Below are positions 24,990 through 37,179 of a stretch of 64,000 nt of DNA, piece after piece; position 1 is the first letter of the stretch; each line of letters begins with the position of its first letter. Where the stretch lies: assembly GCA_040954595.2 (NCBI GenBank), contig CM082585.2, positions 10,664,001-10,728,000 of the forward strand, read 5' to 3'. The translations under genes and the position numbers were made by a program. This stretch comes from Balanoglossus misakiensis (Eukaryota > Hemichordata). The notes beneath the pieces are model-generated. The model did not search any database. It worked only from the letters and a program-made list of their open reading frames with translations, and was not told the DNA's origin.

Positions 24990-25404
24990 TAATCACTACA
25001 ACCACCACCACCACCATTATGGTGAGTGAGTAAAAGTGGGTTATGTATACACTTGTGGTGTTGAGCATGTTGAGTCCCATCCAACACACAACTTTGGCAA
25101 TTATAGTGATCAAGCAAAACTTTTTTCATGGCCAACAGTTCTTGCGATTGAGTTTTCGTGAGTTTGTGGCAACGCGTGGGCGTGGTCGTCAAATACCTGT
25201 TCTCTCTGAGTGACCGGCCACAGTACTTTACTATCGCAATCATGAAAAGACAACTTGTCTGTAGATCGTCGTCGGCGCGATCGGTGCAGCTTTTCTACAC
25301 AATTTAGCATATTGTGATTCAGACACTTACCTGACCGCAGGAGAAGCATATCTTGTTGGAGCAGCATGCTTCAGAACGGTTATAAGTCTCCCCGATCGCA
25401 TCAT
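20573..25404 (-). CDS. ACADVL: Very-long-chain acyl-CoA dehydrogenase, mitochondrial
   Basis: This enzyme catalyses the first step of mitochondrial beta-oxidation of long-chain acyl-CoA, using FAD and passing electrons to ETF at the inner membrane. Coding exons in transcript order: 25331-25404, 24752-24866, 24589-24661, 24272-24336, 23995-24129, 22974-23174, 22776-22843, 22522-22650, 22262-22356, 22030-22133, 21676-21867, 21412-21576, 20971-21287, 20573-20786, giving 648 aa (human 655). The N-terminus ([20 protein letters not shown]) is basic and Ser/Ala-rich, as for a mitochondrial presequence. Family blocks include [52 protein letters not shown] and [14 protein letters not shown], with the expected catalytic Glu at residue 456 (codon 21460-21462). 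The extra C-terminal domain ([34 protein letters not shown]) separates VLCAD/ACAD9 from shorter acyl-CoA dehydrogenases, and the wording favours VLCAD. Confidence 0.95.
24946..25015. repeat. (ATC)n and (CAC)n microsatellites in ACADVL intron 1
   Basis: A near-perfect ATC run (24946-24988) is followed shortly by a CAC run (25001-25015), within the intron between the presequence exon and exon 2. On the minus strand it reads as a poly-Asp frame, but there is no splice support for coding. Confidence 0.9.
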
Positions 25405-26070
25405 TTTGCCAAGAAACCGTGTCTTCTCTACGACACGTACAGCCACAACCGGTATGATACGTAACAACGATATGTACTAGTTAATTATGAATTCATGACG
25501 TCATCTTTCAAAGTACAAAGGTTACAGAGGTCAACTTGGAACCAATGAAAAAGTGAAGTGGACTAAGGTTAATTTAGAAAGTGGAAACCAATAAATTGAA
25601 TAAAGTTCCAGCATTTCCTCTCTCACACTGTTCTTACTCAAGTTTTACATTTAGCTAGCACTCTTCACGTCGAAAGTTCTCGTCATCACTAGTTCCCGCA
25701 AAACACGAGAATGACAAAATGGTGGCGGTTCTGAATGATCGTTTTCAGGAAGTACAAGGCAAAAATTGTCTATTCACAGGTAAATTTGAATGATAGTCCG
25801 TTTTATTTAATGGAAAACACTCAACGTTTGTAATTATATCAAACAACTGAAACTGGCATCACTTTTGCTGCTTAAAAAGTTACTTTGATCTGTGAAACAT
25901 ACCTCGTCAGAAATTGATGTCAACAACACTAAGTTTATGTTCAGTGGACAACCCGGAAGTTGTGGAACGGCTTGCATATTTAGCGAGTACATTTGTATTA
26001 CACTGAGTCACGAAGGACCTGTCGGCAGATACTGAGGCGTGGTGCAGTTTCCGCCGTTCCAGACTGCGAA
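25405..26070. promoter_or_regulatory. Head-to-head promoter of ACADVL and SHIP
   Basis: Only 666 nt separate the two divergent start codons, so the genes very likely share a bidirectional promoter. A YY1-like word (CAAAATGGTGGCGG, starting at about 25715) lies inside a short open frame that ends at a GTAAAT donor (see 25719-25779). No TATA box was noticed. Confidence 0.6.
25719..25779 (+). other. Possible alternative first exon upstream of SHIP
   Basis: An ATG at 25719 opens a 20-codon frame (MVAVLNDRFQEVQG...) ending at a donor, G|GTAAAT. A plausible acceptor ending in TTCCAG lies just before the SHIP start. Joining the two would stay in frame with the SHIP ATG through three further residues (D-C-E). 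It may instead be 5' UTR; nothing else supports translation. Confidence 0.3.
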
Positions 26071-29000
26071 ATGGCAGCTTCGTGGCCGTGGTATCATGGT
26101 CAACTGAGTCGAGTGAAAGCCGAGGAAGAGCTGTTCAAATCTGGACAAGATGGAAGTTTCCTCGTTCGAGACAGCGAGAGCATGAAGGGTGCTTACGCTC
26201 TCTGCGTTCTGTAAGTTGGATCGCTTATTTGTTTGCCTTCAAAACGTGGGAATGAAAAGGTACTGCGAACGCGGATGATTTTAGATCCGCAAACTTTCAA
26301 GTTGTCACCTGTCAAATGTCGAAAGTTGAACTCAGAGCCTTGCTGCATGTATTGTACTGTACAAATGCTGTAGGCTAGCTCTATGTTTTGTCCGGTTTGG
26401 GGGTTGGACGGCAAACCCAGATGACCGCCGTCCAGCCCCAAATACAAGGCAAAACCTCGAGCTACAGTACTGCAGCAACTCCGACATGAGCAATGCAAAG
26501 TCAGAAACGGGATACGTTTTAAGCCAAAAAAGTAAACTTTTGGTTTTATGCAAATTAAAAGAACATTTTGTCTTGCAGTACTAACTCTCATTCCCCATTG
26601 ACAGAAATAGAAATATCAAGTTTTTTTATGAAAATGATGAAAATCAAATGTCATTTATTATTACTCTTATTTTTACGTTTAGGCATCAAGGTAAAATTCA
26701 CCAGTACAGAATCATGCCATCAAAAGATGAGACTGGGCAAGGATTTATAATCAAGGTAAATCTTAAAAGAAGTGTTTCATCCAAGTCAATAGTTTTTGAC
26801 ATTTAACTGGTAGCATGGGTACCTTGCTTTGGGTTTGGGCAAGTGTCTGTACATCAGTACAGATCATAGGAGTATCAATATTTAATTATACCATTAAGTT
26901 TACATGTGTTATAGTTTCTCTTTGTATTGTTGTGTTTTAGGCTGTTCAAGGTGTACAACAGCAAAAGTATGCACGTCTGGATGACCTTATTAAAGGATAT
27001 GGTCATTCCAACAATGGATTGGCCTGTGGTTTGACTCATCCTGTATCGGTGAAAACGAGCAATGAAGATGATGAGCCAGATTCAGGTCAGAAAATCTTCT
27101 TTTTTTTTGAACAGGAAACTAGAGATGTATAAAATGAATTATTGGAACATTATGGGAACATTGTATATTTGACTGGTCAGGTTCTTGAGGAGAGTTACGG
27201 CTCTTGTGCTCATAAAATGTTTGGAGCCAGAGTAATAAAACTCGCATTACTGCTGGGATACTGTCTGTTGAACCATGAATGTCTTTGAAGTGGTTTCTTT
27301 CTCAAGCATGTAATAAATATGTAGTCTTTGTTGGAAAAAGGCTGTTTGAACCCAATAAAGCACAACTGCGACACAATAGTCTGCAAACAAAGGGGCAAAC
27401 ATGACCATGGATTGCTTGCCCCTGGTGTGAAATTCTGGCTCTGAGAAAAACCTTGTTCAAGGGAGGAAAAATTCATATTTTTTCGTAGATCAAAGGTCAG
27501 GTACTTGCAAAGGCACCAGGAAGTACACTTGTATGTCAGTCTGTTAGTGCCATCTAATTAATTTAGGAAGTCCACAAGGATAAAAAATAACACTCTTAAA
27601 AGGAAGAGGAAACAGTTAATCTACGGTCCAAAGACAAAGTCTTTTTTGTAAATCTTTTTCAAGATGTGTGAGTCGTGACTGGGCCCTGGATTTTGTTTGT
27701 TGAGTGGTTCCTTCTTGTCGTGATATACCCTGGATACGGAGCTGAATATAGAGGCACATAAGCCTGCGTTCAGTACCTGCCTAATTTCTTATTTTATGGA
27801 ACATTGATACATATTGTAACAAGGACATTTTAATCTCTCCTAACAGAAGATGAAGAGAAATCAGCCAGAGAAGGGGGCAATCTCACCGCTGACACTGTCA
27901 AAGCATTCCAAAATCGTACAACACAGCTCAAACTAGGGGACCTTGGCAACACATTTGCTGAACAACTTCAAAGCTATATTATCAATGGACTCATCAAGGA
28001 TATCGAATCTGTTCAGTGTGGTTCTAGTGACATGTCTCACTTGAACAATCTACTGACCAAGTCAACCAGGGAATTCCAAAGGTAACTTGGTCTCAATGAA
28101 CAAACAGTATAGCCTTCGTGTTTTTTTTTTGCTTTTGCTCACTCAGACGAGCACGGGAGTTTTCAAAATTAAATTACCAATTAATTGAAGTAAACAGTAA
28201 ATAATTCATATCAGTTCATGTTTGGTTTATAATATGATTTTTCCACCCACCCACAGACAGGTTGATCTTTTCATGGCCAAAATCAAAGTCATCAATCAGC
28301 TGTTCGACCAAAATGCAATTCTGCTGTCAGATGAGACAACTCTGGAGGTAAGAAATGTGAACTATCTATCCATGATCATGTAGGATAGTTTCACAGCGCA
28401 GCTATCGGTATGTGCTATGCCCAACCGTTTACTTTCTTGCAGAAAGCACATTTACATCACTGCATTAATTGTTACGGGCCCAAGCCAAGCCAGGCTTGGG
28501 CCCGTATTGGTTTCGTTGGGGTTTTTCTTTCTTTCTTTCTTTCTTTCTTTCTTTATTCTTGGTTCATTTCTTTCGCGCGCTAGATCTCAGACACCGCTGC
28601 AGGTACAGTTCTCAAACTTGCTACAGTGGTCAAGGTCAATGAGTAGATGTGCAGTGACTTGTGAATACTAAATTAGTCACGTGACATGGCGGCCATATTG
28701 GATTTTCTGAAAAAATGCAAATCTCAGATCTCAGAAACTACAAGTCAGATCGACTTCAGATTTGGTGTGCTGGTAGTATACCCTCTGCCCATCATTTTTG
28801 TAATTGGATATTTTGCTGTCAATGTTGCAGTTTTTTTGCTACAGTTGTTTTTCTGAAATCTGGTCAAAATTTCAAAAATCTTCTTCTCCAGAACCGGCGA
28901 TAACCGAGTCACACCGTTTGGGGTATGTGGTCACCTAACTGATGTCTATCAAGTTTGCGAAGATCATTGTGATTGGTCGAAGATTATGGCGGCCATATTG

Positions 29001-32000
29001 GATTTTCGTAAAACCATAGTAAAACTTCAAAAATCTTCTTCTCCAGAACGGGCGATAACCGAGTCACAAGATTTGGTGTGTGTGGTCATTCAACAGATGT
29101 CTATCAAGTTTGCGAAGGGGAATGTGATTGGTCGAAGATTATGGCGGCCATATTGGATTTTGTGAAAAACGATTAAAAAGTAAAAATTCCTTTTCTAGCC
29201 TAAACATTGATAGCACAGAAATTCTTTTTATGGATATGAATCATCATATGACAAGAATAAGCTATAAATATTTTGGTAATTTTGGCAATGACCTTTGACC
29301 TACTTTTGACGAATCATTTTTCTGCATATCTAATTCCTGGCTAACCAATGGGGCTATAAGTTTGGTTTTTGATGTATGTGGATTTGTATGTGATCAAAAA
29401 ATTTTGCTACTTTTCATGACCCCTTTGACCTCTGGTGACCTCATTAAATATGCGCATACCTAATTAATGATGAACCAATAGACCTAGAGGTTTTGTTTTT
29501 GTTATACATGGACCAGTATGGGGTCAAAATATTTTGCCCAAATGTTGGGTGACCTCGGGTGACCTTTGACCTACTTTTGCATATCTTGACATCCACACCA
29601 GATACAGCCTTGGTGTTTGGAGAAATGGGGCCATAATGAAAAGCCAAAGTTTTGAGTCACCTGTGACACCTGCTTTACTCATTATTTATGTGCATACCTA
29701 ATTCCGGGCTAACCAAAAGGGCTAGATGTCTGGTTTTTGTTTGACATGGACCACTATGGGTCAAAATTTTCTGCCCAAATTTTGGATGACCTCAGATGAC
29801 CTTTGACCTACTTTTGCATATATCGGCATCCAAAGCAGGTACAGCCTTGGCATTTTGAGGTATGGGGCCATAATGAAAAGCCAAAGTTTTGGGTCACCTG
29901 TGACACCTGCTTTACGCATTATTTATGTGCATACCTAATTCCGGGCTAACCAAAAGGGCTAGAGGTCTGGTTTTTGTTGGACATGGACCACTGTTGGTCA
30001 AAATTTTCTGCCCAAATTATGGGTGACCTCTGGGTGACCTTTGACCTACTTAACACTATATCAACACCAAACATAGATATAACCTTGATATTTCATGGGA
30101 TAAAACACAGCATAATGTTTCTACTCATTAATTATGTGCATATCTAATAACCAGATCAGATAATAGAGCTTGGGCCCGGACAATGCTGCTTGCAGCTTTA
30201 ATTTGTTTTATTGTTGTTTTGGTTTGATGCAGCCCACCACATACACTACTTTGAATTCATTTATGGACAAATTGCCAGAGTGCAAGGAAGCGGTCAGACG
30301 CTTAGAAAAAGAGGTGAGATTCTAATGACACATTAGTTCTTGTTCTTTCTAATATGTGTGTCAACATGAGCTTACTTGACTATCATTGCCAAATGGATTC
30401 AAGCCTGGACTTTACAGCTTGGAGTTTTATTGTATCGCATTGATGTAATAAGCAACCCATGCAATTGATTTCCTGTTTTAGGCTTTGAGGAGCTTGCAGG
30501 AGGTCTGCAAGTCTTACGACATCTCACAGGAAGACACAGAACCAGCATCTCCAGAGAAGAAATCCCCTCAGATAACAAACAGAATGTCGCAAATACCACC
30601 CATAACCTTTGAAGTAAGTCCAATCTATTTGGGCTAACTGGAAAATAGTCCTATAAAGTCACCACAGTGTCTAATATGAAATGCCTGATTTGTTTAGTCA
30701 TGTTCTAAAAATTGATCAACACAAAGCCAAATATACGTGATACAATATGACACACATGTATTAGTGGCATTTCTGATCAAAATGGGAGCCACAATGTTGC
30801 TGACGCTATTTCTTATTACAGGTAAAAGCTGAAGGTTTCAAACCAATTCGAATGAAATTGACCATTGATATGGCAAGTGCACATTTACAGATAATGAAAG
30901 CAACCAGAGACGCCAGAGATGATAATGCGACATATGTCTACAGCCATGATAAAAGTAAGTAACTATTATTTGTTATTGTTAACAGAAACTATAGTAGAGA
31001 CATAAAACACACATACTGAATTTGCAGTGAAAAAATACAGCTAATGGACCTTTATACTTTCAGTGGTTTCCAAATTCTGTCAATCTTTCTTCAATAAATT
31101 TCAGTCCTTGTGATTTTTTTGCCACAGTTTTACAGCTTATCAAGTCAAGGACCAACAATGCAAAACTAAGCATTAAAGTTGACGGCAGCAAAAGGAAAGA
31201 ATTTACATTTGAAGCAGCTAAGGTAATGTATTAATCACCTCATATTATAATCATCACATAATCACTCAGAAATTTGATTTCAGCACAACTCGCATTATAA
31301 GTAATAATGAAATGCCTATTATTATTTTGCAGCAAAGAGAAACTTTTTGTCAGCTGATCCAACAGATGAAAAACATCCATACCCACAGTAGCGATATTGA
31401 TCAGATATCAGTCTTTATCGGTACATATAACATGGGTAAGATTGTCATCTTTTCTAAATTGAAATTTTCAAGCAGTTGCTACGGAATGCCAATGGCTGCA
31501 TTTGGGCTGGACATAGTGAGATGATATACCTGGCTGAAAGGTTCTTACCAAAAATCGAGGTTCTTACGTTTTACAGACTAATTCGTCAGTCGATGTTGTC
31601 TTCATAGGTGACACAATTCCGGCTGGCAAAATCCAGTCTTGGATCCAGTCAGAAGGCACTGGGAAAACTTTGCCTTCCCAAATCCAGATGATGCCACATG
31701 ATCTGTACGTGATTGGAACTCAGGAGAGCGCCATGTCAGAGAGAGATTGGGTCAACAGAATCAAGAAGGAATTGCAGATGAGTTTCAGCATAGATTTCAA
31801 GACTGTAAGTTCTGTTGTCTTCTGTTTTGTGAAATCAAGAAATAACTCTCACTGAAAACCAGACAGATTCAGTGTTCACCTAACCCTTTCACAGCAGGAA
31901 TGGTGTGGATATCCTGTTATTTTTGATGGTATGATTGGCCTCTTGTAAGTTTTCTTTTTCTGTGTTTGTGACCATTTCAGGTGGCGGTATGCTCACTGTG

Positions 32001-35000
32001 GCAGATGCGATTGCTTATCCTGGTGAAGCCCGAACACATTCACAGAATAAGCCATGTGGAACAGTCAACAGTCAAAACTGGAATTGCTAATGCCCTTGGT
32101 GAGTACTCCTATCAGACTGTGATGTGAAAACATGCATTCACTACACTGGCCCGGCCATGATATTTCGCCTTGAGGTCTGTTAACATTTTCTATCTTTTCT
32201 TTCACAGGGAACAAAGGGGCTGTAGCAATTTCATTCAATTTCAACGGCACTTCTCTTTGTTTTGTCAACTGTCATCTCACATCTGGAAATGAGAAATGTT
32301 TAAGGTTGGTTGAGACAATAGCATTTCTTTCTGTCTACATGTAGATGTGTGCCTGCTGGACTGGCACACACAAAATATTTGGCCACATTCAGAATTGTAA
32401 CATCGTGTCCATGAAATGTTGGACTTCCCCTCCAGTCTTTGTCATATGTGAACCCATTCCCTTGTTCATTCATGTCAACATTTTGAGAACAACAATATAA
32501 TTTTCTCGGAGCGTAATATCACAGACAGACACTTGTTTCTTTCCAGGCGCAACCAGAACTATTTTGACATTTTGAAGAATTTGCAGTTAGGTCTGAAGGA
32601 ACCGTATAATGTGACCAACGCCTTCCACCACCTGTTTTGGTTTGGTGATCTCAACTATCGACTGGAAAGTGATATCCAGGTAGGGCAGAAGTTTCCACTT
32701 GGACAAGAATTCTCTGAAATCATAATTTGAAAATTTGAAGGCCATTACTTCTTGTATGCTGATTGATATTTTCTTCAATATAGGGTATTTTGAGACTGAT
32801 CTGTGAGAATAAATTTGACACGTTGCTGGACTTTGATCAACTGAAGAAGGAACAGAAAAATGAAAAAGCGTTTGTGCAATTCAGTAAGTCCAAGTTACAG
32901 TATCATTTAGTTTGTTATGAATGATCTCTTGTTTGTTTGGAGGAAACTGATTTCATTTCTTATTTTTCACTCAGAGGAGGAAAGTATTTCTTTCCCACCA
33001 ACTTACCGATACAGACGAGGCAGTAACAAGGAATATGTCTGGGAGAAAATTAAGAAGACTGGAGTGAGTATTGATTTTTAGTTCCTATTTACTGCAAGCA
33101 TATTGCCCTCCCCAAATTGCATGTGAAATCCACACATTTTCATAGACTATTTCTAAGCATCATTTTATGACCGAGAAGGTTCATTCTAAACGTACATTTA
33201 TTTCTTATGAATGTTGTTGGTAGATACGAATAAATGTTCCATCATGGTGCGACCGTGTTCTGTGGAAGAGCTATCCTGAGATGTATATATCCAACACTTC
33301 ATATGGTAGGTATTGCTTTATTCCCTTTTGCCACCGTGGTTTGGTCCAACTCCATTGTTTTATATTGTAAACTTGGATAGGTATCATGTGTTCTTTTACT
33401 TTGAAATTGTATTATGATCTCTTCTTCCCAAGGTTGTACAACTGACATTTTGAGCAGTGATCACCATCCTGTCTTTGCGACCTTTGACATTGGCATCATC
33501 ACACAATTTGTGTCTTATAAAGGTAAGCGATCAGATAAGGTTAAAAAATTTCCAGCAGTGTCATGTTTGGGTGTTCTTCTAAATTCCCTTTATGGATGAT
33601 AGTAATTTAAGATCTGAAATATGCAGTAGGTCGGGCCAGCAAGTTGTGATATGGATCTAAACTTGAGTTTTCGGTTTTCAGAAAACCTTCCCCAGGAAAC
33701 AGATGACAGTAAAGAGTCAGTCAGCATCATCTTCACGGAAGTTGAAGCCAGGATCAAGACGAAGACAAGCAACAACAAATACTGCTTGGAGTTCCAGTCC
33801 AGTTGCCTGGAAAGTAAGTATGGATCATTGTACATAGTTCGCACATAATTTCACTGGCAAACATCAGACCCCACACTTTGCGTTTAACAATGCGAAAAAA
33901 ATGAACTCCCATTTCAATGTAAATTTCTCTGAATCCGCAGGAAAGGTGCGGAGCTTTGGCAATCGCCATTGGGACCTTGGAAGTGGTTTCCATGACTACA
34001 CATCAGCTCCAAAATGGACTGAAAAAGAACTGATACCGGTTAGTAAGATTTTGCTTGACGGAAATTTGTTTGCAAGTTTGGTATGCAGTATTGCTGAGGA
34101 CACATCCAACGTTGATATGATGACATCCGTCGTTGGCTAGAAATTGATGATTACTTTCATACTGTAATCTTTTTCTGGTGATTTTGATCTCAATACAGCT
34201 GGTACCCATTGTGCCTGACTATGCCTACTTGGAAGATCAGTATGTGCTGGTAGCTATAAAGTCCGATGACAGTGATGAGTACTACGGTTTGTTCATGTTT
34301 TTCTTTCTTGTATGCTTCATTTGATTTGAACTCCAATTGTAATACATTGTACCTTTTTGATATAATATTGTTGGAACTCCTGTGATTGCAGATCTATTGC
34401 ATTAGGAAATCTATTGTCATTTATTAAGCACACATATTGTCAGTACTATCATCTATTAGCAAAGTTGTGCCCAAGACTTACACAGCAAATGAGCTTCCAT
34501 AACATGTTGGAGCTGTTTACACCATGATATTCCATTTTGTGTTTGCAGGTGAGTGTGTGATAGCTCTCAAATCCAAGTTTGGTTCCATGCCATCGTCATT
34601 CAAGGGACTACTCAGCCATCAAGGAGAGATTATCGGTGAAATCAAGTATGTATACACCAGCTGGTACCCATTGTGCCTGACTTTGCATACTGTCGCATCA
34701 TAGATCTTGCATCACTCATAACTTCTGAACCCTGTAATGTCAGCCCTTTTGGCCCCATATCCCATGCTGCTTTGCTCCACCACTCTCACACCATCACTAT
34801 TACTTTTCCTCCCCAGGGGCCAGATGCATGTGAAGACAGATGAAAAACTGTTGAACTCTATAACAAACAGCCGAAGAGGTCGAAGCTATGGTAAGACTAA
34901 GACTTACCATAAGACTTACTTACTAAGATTTGAGTGTTAGTTAGAAAAATACCACGAAAGAGTTTTGAGGATAGTGTTTGAGTGTGTGGAGGAATCTGGT

Positions 35001-37179
35001 ATGAATCTACTTGTCTGTATTGAAATTGCCATGTTTAATCCTCCTAACTATGAACAAATGTTTCCACCTTGAAGTATAGTCATAGGGATCAGATAGATTC
35101 CAGACTAAACTAACTCATTGACAACCTTTAAGAGTTGGTGATACATGGTGATAAATGAATGCATACAAACATGGATGTGGTGATACTAATTTAATTTCAT
35201 CTTTCTTTTCAGACATGATAGTTATGGAAGGTAGTTATTTTATTTGAATTTTGTTTAATCTTCAGTACATGTAGTTGATTTTGGTAGACACAACAACGAC
35301 AACATTCGTTTGCGACTGAATGGGAAAGAAAGTTGTCGCTTCGTTCAAACATTCTATGAAAATTAAATAAAAGTTAAGATCCCTGCACCATCAAACCCAA
35401 TGCAAGCAGCAGTTTTCAGATCATGCTGCTTGTGCATTATTTTACATCTTGCACAGAACTAGTTTTAGATTTTCATGCATTTGCCAGAGAATGTTGTCTG
35501 CCTGCCTGTCTGCTTGGTTGTTGGAAATTGTGGGCATGGATGCAAATGTGTGTTAGAGTGGATGTGTGGGTAATGGTATGTGAAAGGTTTCATGAGGAGT
35601 TTACATCAGCTTGCATTCAAGCTACGTCCAATTCCCTGATCCGCAATGATAAACTCAATCCACTTTTCATATGCATTAGATTTGATTGTATGATGATGTT
35701 ATTGCCATTAAGGAACAATAATTTTTTTTCAGATGTTTGTCTTACATGGTCAATAAAAACTTCCTTGATTATAAAAACTTGATATAAGTTTTAGTTGGTT
35801 AGAATGAATTCATGAATTAACTTCAAACAAAATAAAATGTTGCATATAACTAACCATCTTTTACACAAATATATTCACTGTAAAAGGCATTTCTTATCAT
35901 GTAAGTATTTGCGTGCACTGAAATGTATTTTCAATTTTTTTATATTGCCTTGGAAAGCATGGTGCATGTTTTGAGTCTTGTTTCTTTTTTCTTCTTTCCC
36001 ATCACATCTTTCCCTCAGAATTGGTTTCATTTGAGGAAGGTGGCACTTCACACTCATCTCCAGAATCCAACTTACTTTCGGTAGCCGCAAACTCCAACAT
36101 TCACTCAGTGTCACCAGAGTTACCACGGAAACAGAAACAGCAGACGCAGACAGACGGCGTGCCGACCCCTCCGGCTAGAAGACGGCGCGACCTGAAGCAG
36201 TGTCAGTCGATGTATGACGACATCCCGGAGACTATCGGTGACGTTGGTTCTAATGAGAAAACCCAGGCGCGTACCGTTCCAGACATGTACGAGGTAACAA
36301 GCTTACCTGTTGTAGATATTCAACTCTTGTCTGGCCGACAGTCCCCGTACAGTCGGCAGGTTTCTGAACCTGGAATACCCACAAGTGCCAGCAAACCACC
36401 TCTACCGATGCGACTAGCTGCTACACACGACAACCCGTCATACTATAAAGAAGTTGAAGATGATGAGGAAGACGACACTAGTTGTTTTGAGTATCCGCCC
36501 GGACCCCCATTACCAGTGAAACACCCACAACGAGCAAAAAGCCCAGTACCTGTAGGGAGAGGCCTGCCACCTTTACCACCCAGACCTGTACCACAACAGA
36601 AACCGAAAGTAGACCAACTACCACCATTGCCTCCACTTCCTAAGGATGCAACATCAAAGGACAATGACTCAATGGTATGTCTTTATGTCAAAAATATCAA
36701 GTGGAATTGAAGTGTTTCATTTAGCCATAATCTTCACTAGACTGTATATTCTTATAACTAAAAAGAATTTCTTAGGTTATATTCTCAAACAAAGATTTTA
36801 TTCTGACTGAATAATCATCTTGGCAGACCATTTCTCAGAAATTTTGCGTCATTAAGTCATGCTTACTCTGCCAGCTGCACTTTACTGCTTATTGCTATCA
36901 CCACCTAAATAATGTGGACGTGTAAGTTCACATGTATCTGAATTCCCCAATCATTTCTTGCAGGACTATGAAGCCCTCATCAAGCCCCAAACCATATCAG
37001 AATGGTTGATGAACCTTGGTCTTCCGAATTACATCAGAAATATGATGGACAGTGGTTGGGACAGCCTGGAGTTCATCGACTCCATCTCCGACATCGATTT
37101 GGTGGAAGCTGGCATCACAGATGTGAAGCATAAACAGCGTATCCTGAAGAGTGTCTTTGAAATGAAGAAAAAGTCGTGA
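26071..37179 (+). CDS. INPPL1: SHIP-type SH2 domain inositol polyphosphate 5-phosphatase (SHIP1/SHIP2 orthologue)
   Basis: SHIP enzymes remove the 5-phosphate of PI(3,4,5)P3 at the plasma membrane and so limit PI3K signalling. Coding exons: 26071-26210, 26683-26755, 26941-27085, 27847-28081, 28257-28347, 30233-30313, 30482-30613, 30822-30954, 31128-31222, 31333-31435, 31608-31804, 31981-32098, 32208-32304, 32547-32679, 32784-32883, 32975-33063, 33224-33305, 33433-33522, 33682-33813, 33941-34038, 34199-34286, 34549-34645, 34817-34890, 35213-35230, 36019-36674, 36964-37179, giving 1170 aa. An N-terminal SH2 domain (WPWYHGQL, DGSFLVRDSES) covers about residues 6-100. The phosphatase carries ISVFIGTYNMG, LFWFGDLNYRLE (about 576-587), NVPSWCDRVLWKS (about 658-670) and SDHHPVF (about 690-696). 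A Pro-rich tail holds SH3-ligand-like runs and an NPSY motif near residue 1017. A C-terminal SAM domain (ISEWLMNLGLPNYIRNMM, about 1107-1165) favours the SHIP2 branch; the gene may predate the SHIP1/SHIP2 split. Confidence 0.94.
28524..28554 (+). repeat. (TTTC)n microsatellite
   Basis: About seven CTTT/TTTC units lie just inside the left end of the intronic repeat element. Confidence 0.9.
28880..29190. repeat. Two 155-bp tandem units within the intronic element
   Basis: CTCCAGAAC starts at 28886 and again at 29041. ATGGCGGCCATATTGG starts at 28986 and 29141. Both pairs have the same 155-bp offset and the sequence between is highly similar. A further diverged copy of the ATGGCGGCCATATTGG word is at 28686. 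Confidence 0.8.
29330..30110. repeat. 237-bp tandem units carrying TGACCTTTGACCT
   Basis: CCGGGCTAACC begins at 29704 and 29941, a 237-bp offset. More diverged versions start near 29336 and 29467. The units share TGACCTTTGACCT, TGTGACACCTGC and GGGGCCATAATGAAAAGCC. Confidence 0.75.
34658..34695 (+). pseudogene. Decayed partial copy of SHIP exon 21 inside intron 22
   Basis: CAGCTGGTACCCATTGTGCC followed by TGACT occurs at the start of exon 21 (from 34196) and again here, including the acceptor CAG. After about 25-35 bp the copy diverges, and no donor restores the exon. It is most simply a local duplication fragment. Confidence 0.7.
35213..35230 (+). other. 18-nt microexon of SHIP (exon 24)
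   Basis: A strong acceptor (CTTTCTTTTCAG) and a donor (G|GTAGTT) bound 18 nt. The microexon keeps phase 1 on both sides and inserts D-M-I-V-M-E between the end of the conserved region and the Pro-rich tail. Because it is a multiple of three, skipping it would also keep the frame. Confidence 0.6.

Larger units (their letters stand above)
28475..30178. mobile_element. Repeat element with inverted ends in SHIP intron 5 (probable non-autonomous transposon)
   Basis: CGGGCCCAAGC at 28475 is mirrored by GCTTGGGCCCG at 30168-30178. The left end also has an adjacent inverted copy (GGCTTGGGCCCG, 28493-28504) that forms a local hairpin. Inside are a (TTTC)n microsatellite, two near-perfect 155-bp tandem units and about three 237-bp units. 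There are no long open frames, so it looks non-autonomous. Target-site duplications could not be fixed. The element accounts for most of an unusually long intron in this gene. Confidence 0.6.

Noticed and set aside
24736-25113. Poly-Asp containing minus-strand frame in ACADVL intron 1
   Set aside because: Created by the ATC microsatellite; no acceptor or donor supports an exon.
28348-30232. Protein-coding transposon in SHIP intron 5
   Set aside because: No open frame over about 85 codons and no transposase or reverse transcriptase motif was seen; it is treated as a non-autonomous element.
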